Assembly (NCBI RefSeq): GCF_036227485.1
Contig: NZ_CP109479.1
Span: 9,548,001-9,612,000 of the forward strand
Reading direction: 5' to 3'
Source of the DNA: Streptomyces sp. NBC_01451
Lineage (GTDB): Bacteria > Actinomycetota > Actinomycetes > Streptomycetales > Streptomycetaceae
Length of the DNA: 64,000 bases
Of this stretch, positions 50,319 to 59,283 are shown piece by piece. The number at the start of each line of letters is the position of its first letter. Position 1 is the first letter of the stretch. Under the pieces are notes generated by a model. That model saw only the letters and a list, made by a program, of their open reading frames with translations. It ran no database searches and had not been told where the DNA came from. The translations under genes and the position numbers were made by a program.

Positions 50319-51561
50319 GCGCGCACTGCCGGAGGTTCTCGGCGGGGTTGACCTGACGGATCAGTCGAGGTTCGCGGGCTTCCCGTACGAGCTTTTCGCT
50401 CGGCTGCGTCGTGAGGCTCCGGTCCTTCTCCACCCTCCGGGACGCACGGCTGACGGAGAGGACTTCTGGGTGCTGAGTCGCTACGCGGACATCGCGGCGG
50501 CGGCGGCGAACCCGGCGCTCTCCTCAGAGACGGGCGGCGACCGCAAGGGGGGCGGCACCCATTTGGACGACATGCCGTTCGAGGACGCCGCCGGCGTCGT
50601 GCTGGCCATGATGGACGATCCGCGGCACGAGCTGATCAAGCGGACTCTGGCTCCTGCGATGACCGGAGCCGCGGTGGCGGGACTCGAGGAGCAACTGCGG
50701 CCGTACGCCGAAGGTCTTGTCGACGACGCGCTCGGCAGAGAACGCTGCGACTTCGTGTCGGACGTCACCGAGAAGCTGGCGCTGTACGCCATGGCGCTTC
50801 TTCTCGGGATACCCGAGCGTGACCGGGAACTGCTGGCCCGTTGGGGGCGCGAGACGCTGGGGATGGTGGATCGCCGCACCGGCGTGATGGACGAGGCCTC
50901 CTGGGCGAACATGCTGGCCCTGAGCGGATACTGCTACGAGGCGGTGGCCGCGCGGAAGGGCTGTCCCGCATCCAACCTCGGCGATCTGCTGATCGGCGGC
51001 GACATCCCCACCGACCAGGGGCAGGAGCCGCTCTCCGACATCGAACGCGCCGAAAATCTCACCCTCCTGCAGATCACCGGCCTGGAACAGCCGCGCAACA
51101 TCATCGCGGGCGGTATTGCCGCCTTCGCGCAGCATCCGGACCAGTGGCAAGCGCTGCGCTCCGACCGGTCCCTGTTGCCCGGCGCGGTCGAGGAGGTGCT
51201 GCGATGGACGCCGGCCAACCCCTACAACCGCCGCACCGCGACCCGCGATCTGGAGATCTCCGGGCAGCTGATCCGGCGAGGGGACAAGGTGACGCTGTGG
51301 TGGGCGTCGGCCAATCGTGACGAGTCGGTCTTCGAGGACCCCATGCGATTCGACATCCGGAGGGATCCGAACCCCCATCTCTCGTTCGGTGACGGCCCCC
51401 ACTTCTGCGCGGGTGCCGAGATCGGCCGGATGCAGACCCGCCTGGTCCTGGAGACGCTCCTCGACCGGGTCGAGGTGATCCGCCCCGCGGGACCGGTGAC
51501 CTGGGGGCCGAACAACAAGCACTGCGTGCTGCTGGACGTACCCGTCCACCTGGTGCCGTAG
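50308..51561 (+). CDS. Cytochrome P450
   Basis: 417 residues, soluble bacterial P450. The haem loop is FGDGPHFCAG with the Cys ligand near residue 367. EEVLRW holds the K-helix Glu-x-x-Arg, and the segment NRRTATRDLEISG follows. The I-helix normally reads (A/G)Gx(D/E)T; here it is TGLEQPRNIIAGG, so the oxygen-activating Thr is Gln. This may mean substrate-assisted oxygen activation or an unusual reaction. It overlaps the FAD monooxygenase by 11 bases and precedes a type II thioesterase, so it is probably a tailoring oxidase of the macrolactam. The redox partner is not in the window. Confidence 0.92.
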   Translation: MRSERALPEVLGGVDLTDQSRFAGFPYELFARLRREAPVLLHPPGRTADGEDFWVLSRYADIAAAAANPALSSETGGDRKGGGTHLDDMPFEDAAGVVLAMMDDPRHELIKRTLAPAMTGAAVAGLEEQLRPYAEGLVDDALGRERCDFVSDVTEKLALYAMALLLGIPERDRELLARWGRETLGMVDRRTGVMDEASWANMLALSGYCYEAVAARKGCPASNLGDLLIGGDIPTDQGQEPLSDIERAENLTLLQITGLEQPRNIIAGGIAAFAQHPDQWQALRSDRSLLPGAVEEVLRWTPANPYNRRTATRDLEISGQLIRRGDKVTLWWASANRDESVFEDPMRFDIRRDPNPHLSFGDGPHFCAGAEIGRMQTRLVLETLLDRVEVIRPAGPVTWGPNNKHCVLLDVPVHLVP

Positions 51562-51615
51562 CAGCGGCCGAAGCCGCCGAACAACCCGTCCTATCGCTAT
51601 CGACTGGAGACGTGC

Positions 51616-52374
51616 ATGGCGACAGTCCCGACCACAGCCGACACCGACTGCGGCTTGTGGATCCGCCGGTTCCAACCCTCGCCGGACGCCCGGGCCCGGC
51701 TGCTGTGCCTGCCGCATGCCGGGGGCTCGGCATCGTTCTTCCTGCCCGTCGCCCACGCACTGGCGCCGGACGTCGAAGTACTGGCCGTGCAGTACCCGGG
51801 CAGGCAGGACCGACGCGGCGAGGACTGCGTCGACAACGTTCCTGAGCTCGCGGACCGGCTGCTGGAAGCGCTCGCCGGGTGGCTGGACCGGCCGTTGGCC
51901 CTGTTCGGGCACAGCATGGGTGCCCTGGTGGGCTTCGAGCTGGCCGGGCTGATGGAGCGGGAGGCGAACGTCAAGCCGACCGTGCTGTTCGCCTCCGGCC
52001 GGCGCGCCCCCTCGTGCGCGGACGACGAGGGCGTGCACCTGCGCGGCGACGAGCAGATCATCGACGAGATGCAGCGCCTCGGCGGCACCGACGCACGGAT
52101 CCTTGACGACCCGGAGATGCGCGCGCTCATCCTGCCCGTGCTGCGGGCCGACCTCAAAGCCGCCGAGACCTATCGGCCCGCGCGCACGCACCGGCTCGGC
52201 TGTCCGATCGAAGTCCTGATCGGGGACGCCGACCCGAGAACACCGCTGCCGGAAACGCGTGCGTGGCGCGAGCACACGTCGGGCGAATTCGGCCTGACGG
52301 TATTCCCCGGCGGCCATTTCTTCCTCGCGGATCGGGCGACGGAAGTAATACGCCACGTCGCCGACCGGCTGTGA
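51616..52374 (+). CDS. Type II thioesterase
   Basis: 252 residues, alpha/beta hydrolase. It removes stalled or wrong acyl groups from PKS carrier proteins. LLCLPHAGGSASFFLPVA is the typical start, followed by VQYPGRQDRRGED, the nucleophile Ser in LFGHSMGALVGFELA, and the late catalytic His in FPGGHFFLAD. The ATG at 51616 has GGAGA upstream. It follows the P450 gene by 54 bases in the same direction. Confidence 0.93.
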   Translation: MATVPTTADTDCGLWIRRFQPSPDARARLLCLPHAGGSASFFLPVAHALAPDVEVLAVQYPGRQDRRGEDCVDNVPELADRLLEALAGWLDRPLALFGHSMGALVGFELAGLMEREANVKPTVLFASGRRAPSCADDEGVHLRGDEQIIDEMQRLGGTDARILDDPEMRALILPVLRADLKAAETYRPARTHRLGCPIEVLIGDADPRTPLPETRAWREHTSGEFGLTVFPGGHFFLADRATEVIRHVADRL

Positions 52375-52435
52375 TTTCTTTCAAGGACCTCATCGGGATC
52401 GACGAGATCACCCCCTACGCATTGGGAGGACACAC

Positions 52436-53338
52436 ATGGCGGCGCCTGCGGACTCCACAGGCTGGTTGCAATTCGGGGAATTCCGTACGTGGTACCGGGT
52501 CACCGGAAAGCTGGACGGCGATCGGGTGCCGCTGGTGGTCGTACACGGAGGCCCGGGAAGTACTCACGACTACCTGCTCACCATGACCTCGCTCGCCGAG
52601 GACGGACGCGCGGTCGTGCACTACGACCAGCTCGGCAACGGCGGCTCCACCCGGCTGCCGGAGCGCGGCGCCGACTTCTGGACGCCCGAGCTGTTCCTCG
52701 ACGAGCTGGCCAACCTGCTGGAAGGCCTCGGCATCACCGAGCGGTACGTGCTGTTCGGCCAGTCCTGGGGCGGCATGCTCGTCGCGCGTCACGCCGTGGA
52801 CAGGCCAGCGGGACTGCGAGGGCTGATCATCGCGAACGCCCCCGCTTCATACCGGCTTTGGCGCAGCGAGATGGAGGTGCTCAGGGCCGCCCTGCCCCCG
52901 GGTGTGGACGCGGTGCTGCGCGCGCACGAGGCGGCCGGCACCACCGACTCCGCCGAGTACTTCGAGGCGATGCGCGTCTTCTACGGCCGGCACGTCTGCC
53001 GACTCGACCCGTGGCCCCGCGACTACCTCGCCTCCTTCATGGAGACCGCCGACAACCCGACGGTCTACGAGGCGATGAACGGCCCGAGCGAGTTCCATGT
53101 CATCGGCACGCTGAAGGACTGGTCGGTCGAGGACCGGCTGCCCGACATCTCCGTGCCGACGCTGGTCCTCTCCGGCCGCCACGACGAGGCCACGCCGGTG
53201 ACGGTCCGTCCGTTCCGGGACCTGATTCCGGACGCGCGCTGGGAGATCTTCGAGAACTCCAGCCATGTGCCCCACCTTGAGGAGCCGACGCGCTTCCACG
53301 CGGTCGTCTCCGACTTCCTCACCGGTCTGGAGAAGTGA
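52436..53338 (+). CDS. vinJ: Proline-iminopeptidase-type hydrolase (VinJ-like)
   Basis: 300 residues, alpha/beta hydrolase of peptidase family S33. VVHGGPGSTHDYLL is the oxyanion motif, GQSWGGMLVARH holds the Ser, LVLSGRHDEATP the Asp and ENSSHVPHLEEP the His. In vicenistatin biosynthesis VinJ removes the terminal aminoacyl (alanyl) protecting group from the finished chain before macrolactam closure. The same job is inferred here from the surrounding starter cassette. GGGAGGA lies before the ATG. The next gene starts four bases after the stop. Confidence 0.88.
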   Translation: MAAPADSTGWLQFGEFRTWYRVTGKLDGDRVPLVVVHGGPGSTHDYLLTMTSLAEDGRAVVHYDQLGNGGSTRLPERGADFWTPELFLDELANLLEGLGITERYVLFGQSWGGMLVARHAVDRPAGLRGLIIANAPASYRLWRSEMEVLRAALPPGVDAVLRAHEAAGTTDSAEYFEAMRVFYGRHVCRLDPWPRDYLASFMETADNPTVYEAMNGPSEFHVIGTLKDWSVEDRLPDISVPTLVLSGRHDEATPVTVRPFRDLIPDARWEIFENSSHVPHLEEPTRFHAVVSDFLTGLEK

Positions 53339-53342
53339 TCCG

Positions 53343-54275
53343 ATGGACGCCTTGGTCTTTCCCGGGATGGGGCCGACGAAGTTCGCCGACCTCGGCCGGT
53401 TCCTGCTGCTGAATCCGCACGCCCGCCGTCTGGTCGCCGCCGCCGACACACGCCTGGGGTACCCGCTGGCCGACCGTTTCGCCGAGGCCGAGGGCGACTA
53501 CTCCGAGTACGCGCAGGTGGCCTTCTTCGTGGCCTGCCTCGCCCTTGCCGAGTGGGCCGAGGCGGAACACGGCGTCGAGCCGGCCGCCTGTGCCGGGCCG
53601 AGTTTCGGGGAGAAGCCCGCGGCCGTGCGTGCCGGATCGCTCTCCTTCGAGGACGGGGTGTGGCTGACGGCCCGGCTGGCCCGCTGCCTGGAGGAGTACT
53701 TCGCGGTCGAGCACCGCGACGTGGTGACCCACTCCTTCGCCCGGGTTCCCGAGACGCGGGTCAGGGAGCTGGTGGACGAACTCGCCGGACGCGGCGGCTG
53801 GTCGGAGATCTCCTGCTTCATCGACCGTGACCTGTTCATGGTCTCACTGCGGGAGTCGGAGCTGGACTGGTTGCAGCGCTCGGTGCGCTCGCTCGGTGGG
53901 CTCTCGCTGTACACGATGCGCCCGCCGATGCACGCGTCCGTGTTCGACGGGCTGCGCCGCAAGGCCGCCGAGGAGGTCATCGGGGAGCTGGAGTTCGCCG
54001 CGCCGCTGCTGCCGCTGCTCGCCGACCAGGACGGCTCGGTGGTCGAGGACGGCGCCGGGGTGCGCTCGATGCTGCTCGACAGCTTCGTGCGTCCGCTGCG
54101 CTGGCCCGCGGTTGTCGGCGGGCTGCGAGAGCTCGGGGTCGAGCGGGTCTGTGTGGCAGGGCCGGACAGCCTGTTCGGCCGGGTCGGCTGCACGACGAGC
54201 GCTTTCGAGGTGGTCTCGGCCACCCCGTGGCTCGCCATGCAGCCGCGGCGCCGGACGTCCTCAGCCGGCCGCTGA
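53343..54275 (+). CDS. vinK: Acyltransferase for the aminoacyl starter (VinK-like)
   Basis: 310 residues, FabD-like fold. VinK-type enzymes move the dipeptidyl starter from the discrete ACP to the loading ACP of the PKS. It begins MDALVFPGMGPTKFADLG, which is the family start. The nucleophile block reads AGPSFGEKPA where malonyl transferases have GHSxGE, so His is Pro. RPPMHASVFD carries the catalytic His. It starts 4 bases after vinJ and ends 15 bases inside the opposite-strand ACP gene. Confidence 0.85.
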   Translation: MDALVFPGMGPTKFADLGRFLLLNPHARRLVAAADTRLGYPLADRFAEAEGDYSEYAQVAFFVACLALAEWAEAEHGVEPAACAGPSFGEKPAAVRAGSLSFEDGVWLTARLARCLEEYFAVEHRDVVTHSFARVPETRVRELVDELAGRGGWSEISCFIDRDLFMVSLRESELDWLQRSVRSLGGLSLYTMRPPMHASVFDGLRRKAAEEVIGELEFAAPLLPLLADQDGSVVEDGAGVRSMLLDSFVRPLRWPAVVGGLRELGVERVCVAGPDSLFGRVGCTTSAFEVVSATPWLAMQPRRRTSSAGR

Positions 54276-54527
54276 TCGCAACCTGGTCAGCGACCGCCAC
54301 AGAACACCCGGATTGGCGAAGGTCTCCAACATCAGATCCTCCTCCGAGAAACGGAGGTTGTATTCGGATTCGAGCGTGGAGAGGAGTTCCACTATGCCCA
54401 GTGAATCGAGACCGTATTCACGGAGTGGAGTTTCCTCGTCCAGTGGCTCTTCGGGCGGAAGGAATGGCAGGTAACTGCGGATGATTTGCTCGAATTTCGA
54501 GTCCCAGATGGTCATGGTGTGGAGCAT
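54261..54527 (-). CDS. vinL: Discrete acyl carrier protein (VinL-like)
   Basis: 88 residues. It carries the beta-amino acid during activation, decarboxylation and dipeptide formation. The phosphopantetheine Ser is in YGLDSLGIVELLSTLE; the front LRSYLPFLPPEEPLDEE-type helix and the C-terminal WRSLTRLR helix complete the fold. It is the only starter-cassette gene on the minus strand: its 3' end overlaps vinK by 15 bases and its start faces the adenylation gene. ATG at 54515 is an alternative start. Confidence 0.92.
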   Translation of the reverse strand: MLHTMTIWDSKFEQIIRSYLPFLPPEEPLDEETPLREYGLDSLGIVELLSTLESEYNLRFSEEDLMLETFANPGVLWRSLTRLRSAAG

Positions 54528-54590
54528 AGCGAAAATTCTGGGCTATTCAATGGAGTCTCGACAGAATTCTGAATTGCGAGTGTGGTGAGA
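54528..54590. promoter_or_regulatory. Short divergent promoter between the ACP and adenylation genes
   Basis: About 60 bases, clearly AT-richer than the surroundings, lie between two divergent start codons, so both promoters must be here or inside the neighbouring gene. AGAATTCTGAATT at 54563-54575 contains a short inverted repeat. No operator can be named. Confidence 0.4.
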
Positions 54591-57584
54591 ATGATGGAAG
54601 GCACGACGGACATCGCTCTGCACGGGCGTTTTCAGCGCGGGCTCGCACGGGCGCCGCGCGGGGTCGCGGTGCGCTGCGCGGACGCGGCCATCACGTACGA
54701 GGAGTTGCACGAGCTGGCGCTGCGCCAGGCCGGAGCACTCGTCGAGTCCGGCGCCCGGCGCGTGGCGGTGCTCGCGGAGAAGGGGCCCGCCGCGTACGTC
54801 GGTGTCGTGGCGGCGCTCTACGCGGGGGCCGCGGTGGTCCCGCTGCGCCCCGATTTCCCGGCCGCGCGCACACGGCGGATGATCGAAGCCGCCGGCGTCA
54901 CGGCGTTGATCGTCGATGAGAAAGGGGCCGGTCTGGCTCCCGGGCCGGCCGAGGTCGCCGTGTTCGGGCCGGGATTCGCACAGCCCTCGGCCGTGCTTGA
55001 CGAGCCCGTGACCGTGGCACCCGGCGACCCGGCCTGCGTCCTGTTCACCTCCGGTTCCACCGGCCGGCCCAAGGGCGTGACCGTCACGCACGGCGCCACC
55101 GCCCACTACTTCGGGCTGCTCGACGCGCGCTACGACTTCACCGCCGCCGACGTCTTCTCACAGACCTTCGACCTCAACTTCGACTGCGCCTTCTTCGACC
55201 TCTTCAACGCCTGGGGCGCCGGCGCGACGCTCCAGACCGTTCCGCCGTACGCCTACCGCGACCTGCCCGCCTTCCTGAACGAACGGGGCGTGAGCGTCTG
55301 GTTCTCCACCCCCGGCGCGATCGCGCTGACGCGGCGCACCACCGCTCTCGCGCCCCACGCGATGCCGGGCCTGCGCTGGAGCCTGTTCGCGGGAGAGGCA
55401 CTGCAGTGCCGCGATGCCGCCGACTGGCAGAGCGCCGCCCCGAACTCGACCCTGGAGAACCTGTACGGGCCGACCGAACTGACCGTCACCGTCGCGGCGC
55501 ACCGCTGGTCGCAGCCGCGTTCGCCGGCGCTGGCGGTCAATGGCGTCGTGCCGATCGGGGCCGTGCACGCCGGGCACGAACACGTCCTGCTCGATGAGGA
55601 CGGCCAGACCGTCGAGGACGAGGGGGAGCTCTGTGTCAGTGGTCCGCAGCTGAGCCCCGGCTATCTCGACCCGGCCGACGAATCCGGACGCTTCGTACGC
55701 CGCGAGGGACGCCGCTGGTACCGCACCGGCGACCGCGTCCGCCGGATCGACGGCGGCGAACTCGCCTACCTCGGCCGCGCCGACGCACAGGTCCAGGTGC
55801 ACGGCTGGCGGATCGAACTCGCCGAGATCGAGCACGCGCTGCGGACGGACACCTCCGTGCACGACGCGGTCACGGTCGGCATCCCCAAGGACGGCACCAC
55901 GGAGCTCGTCGTCTTCTACACCGCGGAGCGAGCGATACGTCCGGTCGAACTCGCCGCACGCCTGCGCGAGACGCTGCCCGAGACGGTGGTTCCGCGTCAC
56001 TTCCACCATGTCGAGGAGTTCCCGCTGAACACCAACCGGAAGATCGATCGCGCGTCGCTCGCAGAACGCGCGCGTGCCCTGCACACCCCGTCGGCGCTGG
56101 TGCACGGGCTGCTCGACGAGGCGGTGGCCGAGGTTCCCGAGGCCTCGGCGGTACGTGACGCGGTTGGCGTGTGGACCTATCGCGAGGTCGGCGACTACAG
56201 CCACGCGTTCGCCGCGTGGCTGGCCGAGCGCGGGGTCGGGGCCGGTGAACGGATCGTGGTCCAGCTGCCCACCCGACGCCCGCAGACCGCCATGTTCTAC
56301 GGCACCTCGCGGCACGGCGCGGTGTTCGTTCCGGTCAACCCGACGATGAAGCCCTTCCACCTCAGGTCGGTCATCAACAGCGCGGAACCGCGGCTGATCA
56401 TCGCCGCCGAGGCCGAACCGCTGCGTGAGCTCACCGGGATACCCGTATACGGCTTCGAGGACGTGTGGCAGCAGGTCGAGAAGCTGCGCGAGCGGGGCGC
56501 GCGGGCCGAGCCCGCCGTGGTGAGCCCACAGGACGTGGCCGTGCTCGTCTACACCTCCGGCAGCACCGCCGAGCCGAAGGGCGTGATCGAACCGCACGCC
56601 CAGATCACCTTCGCGGCCCGCGCCATTCAGGCGGTGCTCGGGTACCGGGGCGACGACGTGGTCTTCTGCCGGTTTCCGCTCTCCTGGGACTACGGCCTGT
56701 ACAAGGTGCTGCTGGCCTGTCTGGGCCGGAGCGAGATGGTCCTGGCCGGAGAGGAGTCCGACCTCGCGCTGCTGCGCCGGATGCGCGAGGTGGGCGCGAC
56801 GGTCGTGCCGATCGTGCCCTCGCTCGCCGCGATGCTCACCACGCTCGCCGCACGCGAGGACGCGTCGGCCGGCCGTGCCCCGGTGCGGCTGTTCACCAAC
56901 ACCGGTGCCGCGTTGCCGGATTCCACGACGCAGGCGCTGCGCGAGGCGTTCCCCGGCACGCGCGTGGTGCGGCAGTTCGGGCAGACGGAGTGCAAACGCA
57001 TCACGATCATGCCTCCCGACGAGGACGGAGGGCGTCCCGGCGCGGTGGGCCTGCCGCTGCCCGGCACCAGGGTCCTGATCCTCGACGACGGGGGGAACCC
57101 ACTGCCGCCCGGTGAGACCGGCGAGATCGTCGCGGCCGGACCGCATGTGATGCCCGGCTACTGGCGGTCCCCGGAGCTGACCGCGCGCGCCTTCCGCCGC
57201 GATCCGGAGACCGGCGAGGCACGTCTGCACACCGGTGACTACGGCCGCCTCGACGACGACGGCTACCTGTACTTCGAGGGCCGACGCGACGACATGTTCA
57301 AGCGCAAGGGGATCCGTATGAGCACCCTGGAGATCGAGGCCGCGGCGATGGACATCCCCGGCATCAGCGCGGCGGGAGCCATCCCACCGGACGGCGAGCG
57401 CGACCTCGCGCTGTGCGTGGAGACCGACCTGCCCTCGCACACCGTGCTGCGTGAGCTCGCCCGTCGCCTCGAACCTGCCAAGGTGCCCGCGATCTGCCAT
57501 GTCATGGACGAGTTCCCGCTGACCGCGCACGGCAAGAACGCGACGGCCGAACTGGCGCGCCTGGTGGACGGAGCCCGCACATGA
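54591..57584 (+). CDS. Fused double adenylation enzyme (VinM-VinN-like)
   Basis: About 997 residues with two complete adenylation domains. Domain 1 (about 1-500): LFTSGSTGRPKGV near residue 150, NLYGPTELTV, YRTGDRVRR and the hinge YLGRADAQVQVHGWRIEL; its FDLNFDCAFFDLF segment is like NRPS alpha-amino-acid domains, suiting the protecting amino acid (VinM role). Domain 2 (about 501-997): VYTSGSTAEPKG near 655, RQFGQTECKRI, LHTGDYGRLDDDGYLYFEGR; the FPLSWDYGLYK segment carries an Asp like that which holds the beta-amino group in VinN. So one protein probably loads 3-methylaspartate on the ACP and later caps it. No carrier domain is fused. Start codons GTG 54582 and ATG 54591/54594 are all possible. 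The stop overlaps vinO by four bases. Confidence 0.88.
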   Translation: MMEGTTDIALHGRFQRGLARAPRGVAVRCADAAITYEELHELALRQAGALVESGARRVAVLAEKGPAAYVGVVAALYAGAAVVPLRPDFPAARTRRMIEAAGVTALIVDEKGAGLAPGPAEVAVFGPGFAQPSAVLDEPVTVAPGDPACVLFTSGSTGRPKGVTVTHGATAHYFGLLDARYDFTAADVFSQTFDLNFDCAFFDLFNAWGAGATLQTVPPYAYRDLPAFLNERGVSVWFSTPGAIALTRRTTALAPHAMPGLRWSLFAGEALQCRDAADWQSAAPNSTLENLYGPTELTVTVAAHRWSQPRSPALAVNGVVPIGAVHAGHEHVLLDEDGQTVEDEGELCVSGPQLSPGYLDPADESGRFVRREGRRWYRTGDRVRRIDGGELAYLGRADAQVQVHGWRIELAEIEHALRTDTSVHDAVTVGIPKDGTTELVVFYTAERAIRPVELAARLRETLPETVVPRHFHHVEEFPLNTNRKIDRASLAERARALHTPSALVHGLLDEAVAEVPEASAVRDAVGVWTYREVGDYSHAFAAWLAERGVGAGERIVVQLPTRRPQTAMFYGTSRHGAVFVPVNPTMKPFHLRSVINSAEPRLIIAAEAEPLRELTGIPVYGFEDVWQQVEKLRERGARAEPAVVSPQDVAVLVYTSGSTAEPKGVIEPHAQITFAARAIQAVLGYRGDDVVFCRFPLSWDYGLYKVLLACLGRSEMVLAGEESDLALLRRMREVGATVVPIVPSLAAMLTTLAAREDASAGRAPVRLFTNTGAALPDSTTQALREAFPGTRVVRQFGQTECKRITIMPPDEDGGRPGAVGLPLPGTRVLILDDGGNPLPPGETGEIVAAGPHVMPGYWRSPELTARAFRRDPETGEARLHTGDYGRLDDDGYLYFEGRRDDMFKRKGIRMSTLEIEAAAMDIPGISAAGAIPPDGERDLALCVETDLPSHTVLRELARRLEPAKVPAICHVMDEFPLTAHGKNATAELARLVDGART

Positions 57585-58816
57585 GCCTGACCACCGCCGA
57601 GTTGGCCGAACGCTACGGCACACCGCTGTACGTCTACGACCTCGACCGGGTCACCGCGGCCCGCGACGACCTGCTCGCCACCCTGCCCGAGGGATTCGAC
57701 CTCTACTACGCACTGAAGGCCAATCCGCACCCCGAGGTGGTGCGGGCCGTCCGTGAGGGAGCCGAGGAGGTGTGCCGGCCCGAAGTGAGTTCGCTCGGCG
57801 AACTGGACGCGGCACTGGCCGCCGGACACCCGGCCGGGAACTGCCTGTACACCGGGCCGGGCAAGACCGACACCGAGATCGACCGGGCGATCGGCCTCGG
57901 CGTGCGGGAGTTCTCCGCCGAGTCCCCCTCCGACCTGCGGCACATAGGGAACGTCGCATCGCGCCACGGGGTGGTCGCCCGCTGCATCCTGCGGCTGAAC
58001 ATCGCGTCGGCGGGCGCGGCGACCGGAATCAGGATGATGGGACGGCCCTCCCAGTTCGGGATCGACGGCGACACCCTCGCCGAGACGCTGCCGCAGTTGC
58101 TGTCCGTGCCCGGCACCACCGTCATCGGCGCGCACTTCTTCACGATGAGCAACGCCGGCGACGAGGAGAGCCTGCTCGGCGAGTACGAGCACGTCATCGA
58201 GACCGCGGCCGGTCTCGGCAGCGACCTCGGCCTGCCGCTGGAGCTCCTGGACATCGGCGGCGGATTCGCCGCGCCGTACGCGGTGCCGGGAAACCGTACG
58301 CCCTACCCGAAGCTGCGCGCCGGTCTCGCCGACCTGCTCGACCTGCATCTGCCGCAGTGGCGTGCCGGGCAGCCGCGGATCGCCTGCGAGTCGGGGCGCT
58401 ACCTCGCGGCCGAGTGCGGGAGCCTGGTCAGCCGCGTGGTGAACGTCAAGGAGGGCAGCGGCGGGCCGTTCGTCGTGCTCGACGGGGGCATCAATGTGCT
58501 CGGGGGACTCTCCGGGATCGGGCGTCTGCTTCCGGCCGCCGTCCAGCTCGACCCCGGCCTGCGGCCGGCCGGGCGCGGCACCCTGGTCGGTCCGCTGTGC
58601 ACGCCGGGGGACAGCCTCGGCCGGAACGTCCAGCTGCCGGCCCTGGCACCGGGCGACCTGGTGACGATCCCGAACGTCGGGGCATACGGCCTGACCGCGA
58701 GCCTGGTGCACTTCCTGAGCCGTCCCGCTCCGGCCGAGGTCACGCTGCGCGGTGGCGAGGTCGTCTCGGCCACACGTCTTGAGCCGCGCCGCACACCGGT
58801 CGGGGACGGTCGGTGA
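57581..58816 (+). CDS. vinO: PLP-dependent decarboxylase (VinO-like)
   Basis: 411 residues, alanine-racemase/diaminopimelate decarboxylase fold. VinO-type enzymes decarboxylate 3-methylaspartyl-ACP to 3-amino-2-methylpropionyl-ACP. The PLP Lys is in LYYALKANPHPEVV, the glycine loop is LLDIGGGFAAPY, and CTPGDSLGRN supplies the active-site Cys and Asp from the other subunit. GAHFFTMSNAG carries the ring-stacking His. ATGA overlap with the adenylation gene before and a one-base overlap with vinH after show tight coupling. Confidence 0.92.
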   Translation: MSLTTAELAERYGTPLYVYDLDRVTAARDDLLATLPEGFDLYYALKANPHPEVVRAVREGAEEVCRPEVSSLGELDAALAAGHPAGNCLYTGPGKTDTEIDRAIGLGVREFSAESPSDLRHIGNVASRHGVVARCILRLNIASAGAATGIRMMGRPSQFGIDGDTLAETLPQLLSVPGTTVIGAHFFTMSNAGDEESLLGEYEHVIETAAGLGSDLGLPLELLDIGGGFAAPYAVPGNRTPYPKLRAGLADLLDLHLPQWRAGQPRIACESGRYLAAECGSLVSRVVNVKEGSGGPFVVLDGGINVLGGLSGIGRLLPAAVQLDPGLRPAGRGTLVGPLCTPGDSLGRNVQLPALAPGDLVTIPNVGAYGLTASLVHFLSRPAPAEVTLRGGEVVSATRLEPRRTPVGDGR

Positions 58817-59283
58817 TGAGCATCGTTGTCGAGGAGGAACGGCTGCCGGCGCCGGACACCCGCCCCGTGATCGTCAGCAGCACTGTGTCCGACGCGCACA
58901 GCTGGAACCTCGTCTATCTGCAACTGCTCATCGAGGAGCTCGGATACCAGGTCGTCAACCTCGGGCCGTGTGTGCCCGAGGAGGAGCTGATCGAGGCATG
59001 TTCCCGGCTCCGGCCGACCTTCGTCGTACTCAGCAGCGTCAACGGGCACGGCGGCCAGGACGGTCTCCGGCTGATCCGCAGGCTGCGTACGGTCGGCGAA
59101 CTGGGCGACCTGCCGATCGTGATCGGCGGCAAACTCGGCATCGGCGGAACCGACCCGCAGATCATCGCGGAGCTGGCCGCCGCCGGGTTCGACGCGGTCT
59201 TCGACGACAACGCGGACGGCCCCGTGCTGCTCCGGCGCTTCGTGCGCGGTCTCGACGTGGGAGAACTCCGTGAACTTCGGTGA
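58816..59283 (+). CDS. vinH: Glutamate (methylaspartate) mutase small subunit, B12-binding
   Basis: 155 residues, cobalamin-binding Rossmann-like domain. It joins the large subunit to turn L-glutamate into 3-methylaspartate. The base-off B12 motif reads SDAHSWNLVYL (Asp-x-His kept), followed by LGPCVPEEELIEACS, VLSSVNGHGGQDG and IVIGGKLGIGG. The residue after the His motif is Asn in place of the Gly of clostridial GlmS, as in many actinomycete relatives. It overlaps vinO by one base and vinI by 14. Confidence 0.93.
   Translation: MSIVVEEERLPAPDTRPVIVSSTVSDAHSWNLVYLQLLIEELGYQVVNLGPCVPEEELIEACSRLRPTFVVLSSVNGHGGQDGLRLIRRLRTVGELGDLPIVIGGKLGIGGTDPQIIAELAAAGFDAVFDDNADGPVLLRRFVRGLDVGELRELR

Noticed and set aside
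55158..57623. Long minus-strand open frame of 821 codons opposite the adenylation gene
   Set aside because: It is a shadow of high-GC coding sequence. The plus-strand frame has clear adenylation motifs; the antisense frame has none.
58816..59283. Aberrant B12 motif in the mutase small subunit
   Set aside because: Asp-x-His is kept, and my recollection is that many actinomycete relatives share the Asn after it, so this is probably a clade trait and not a defect.
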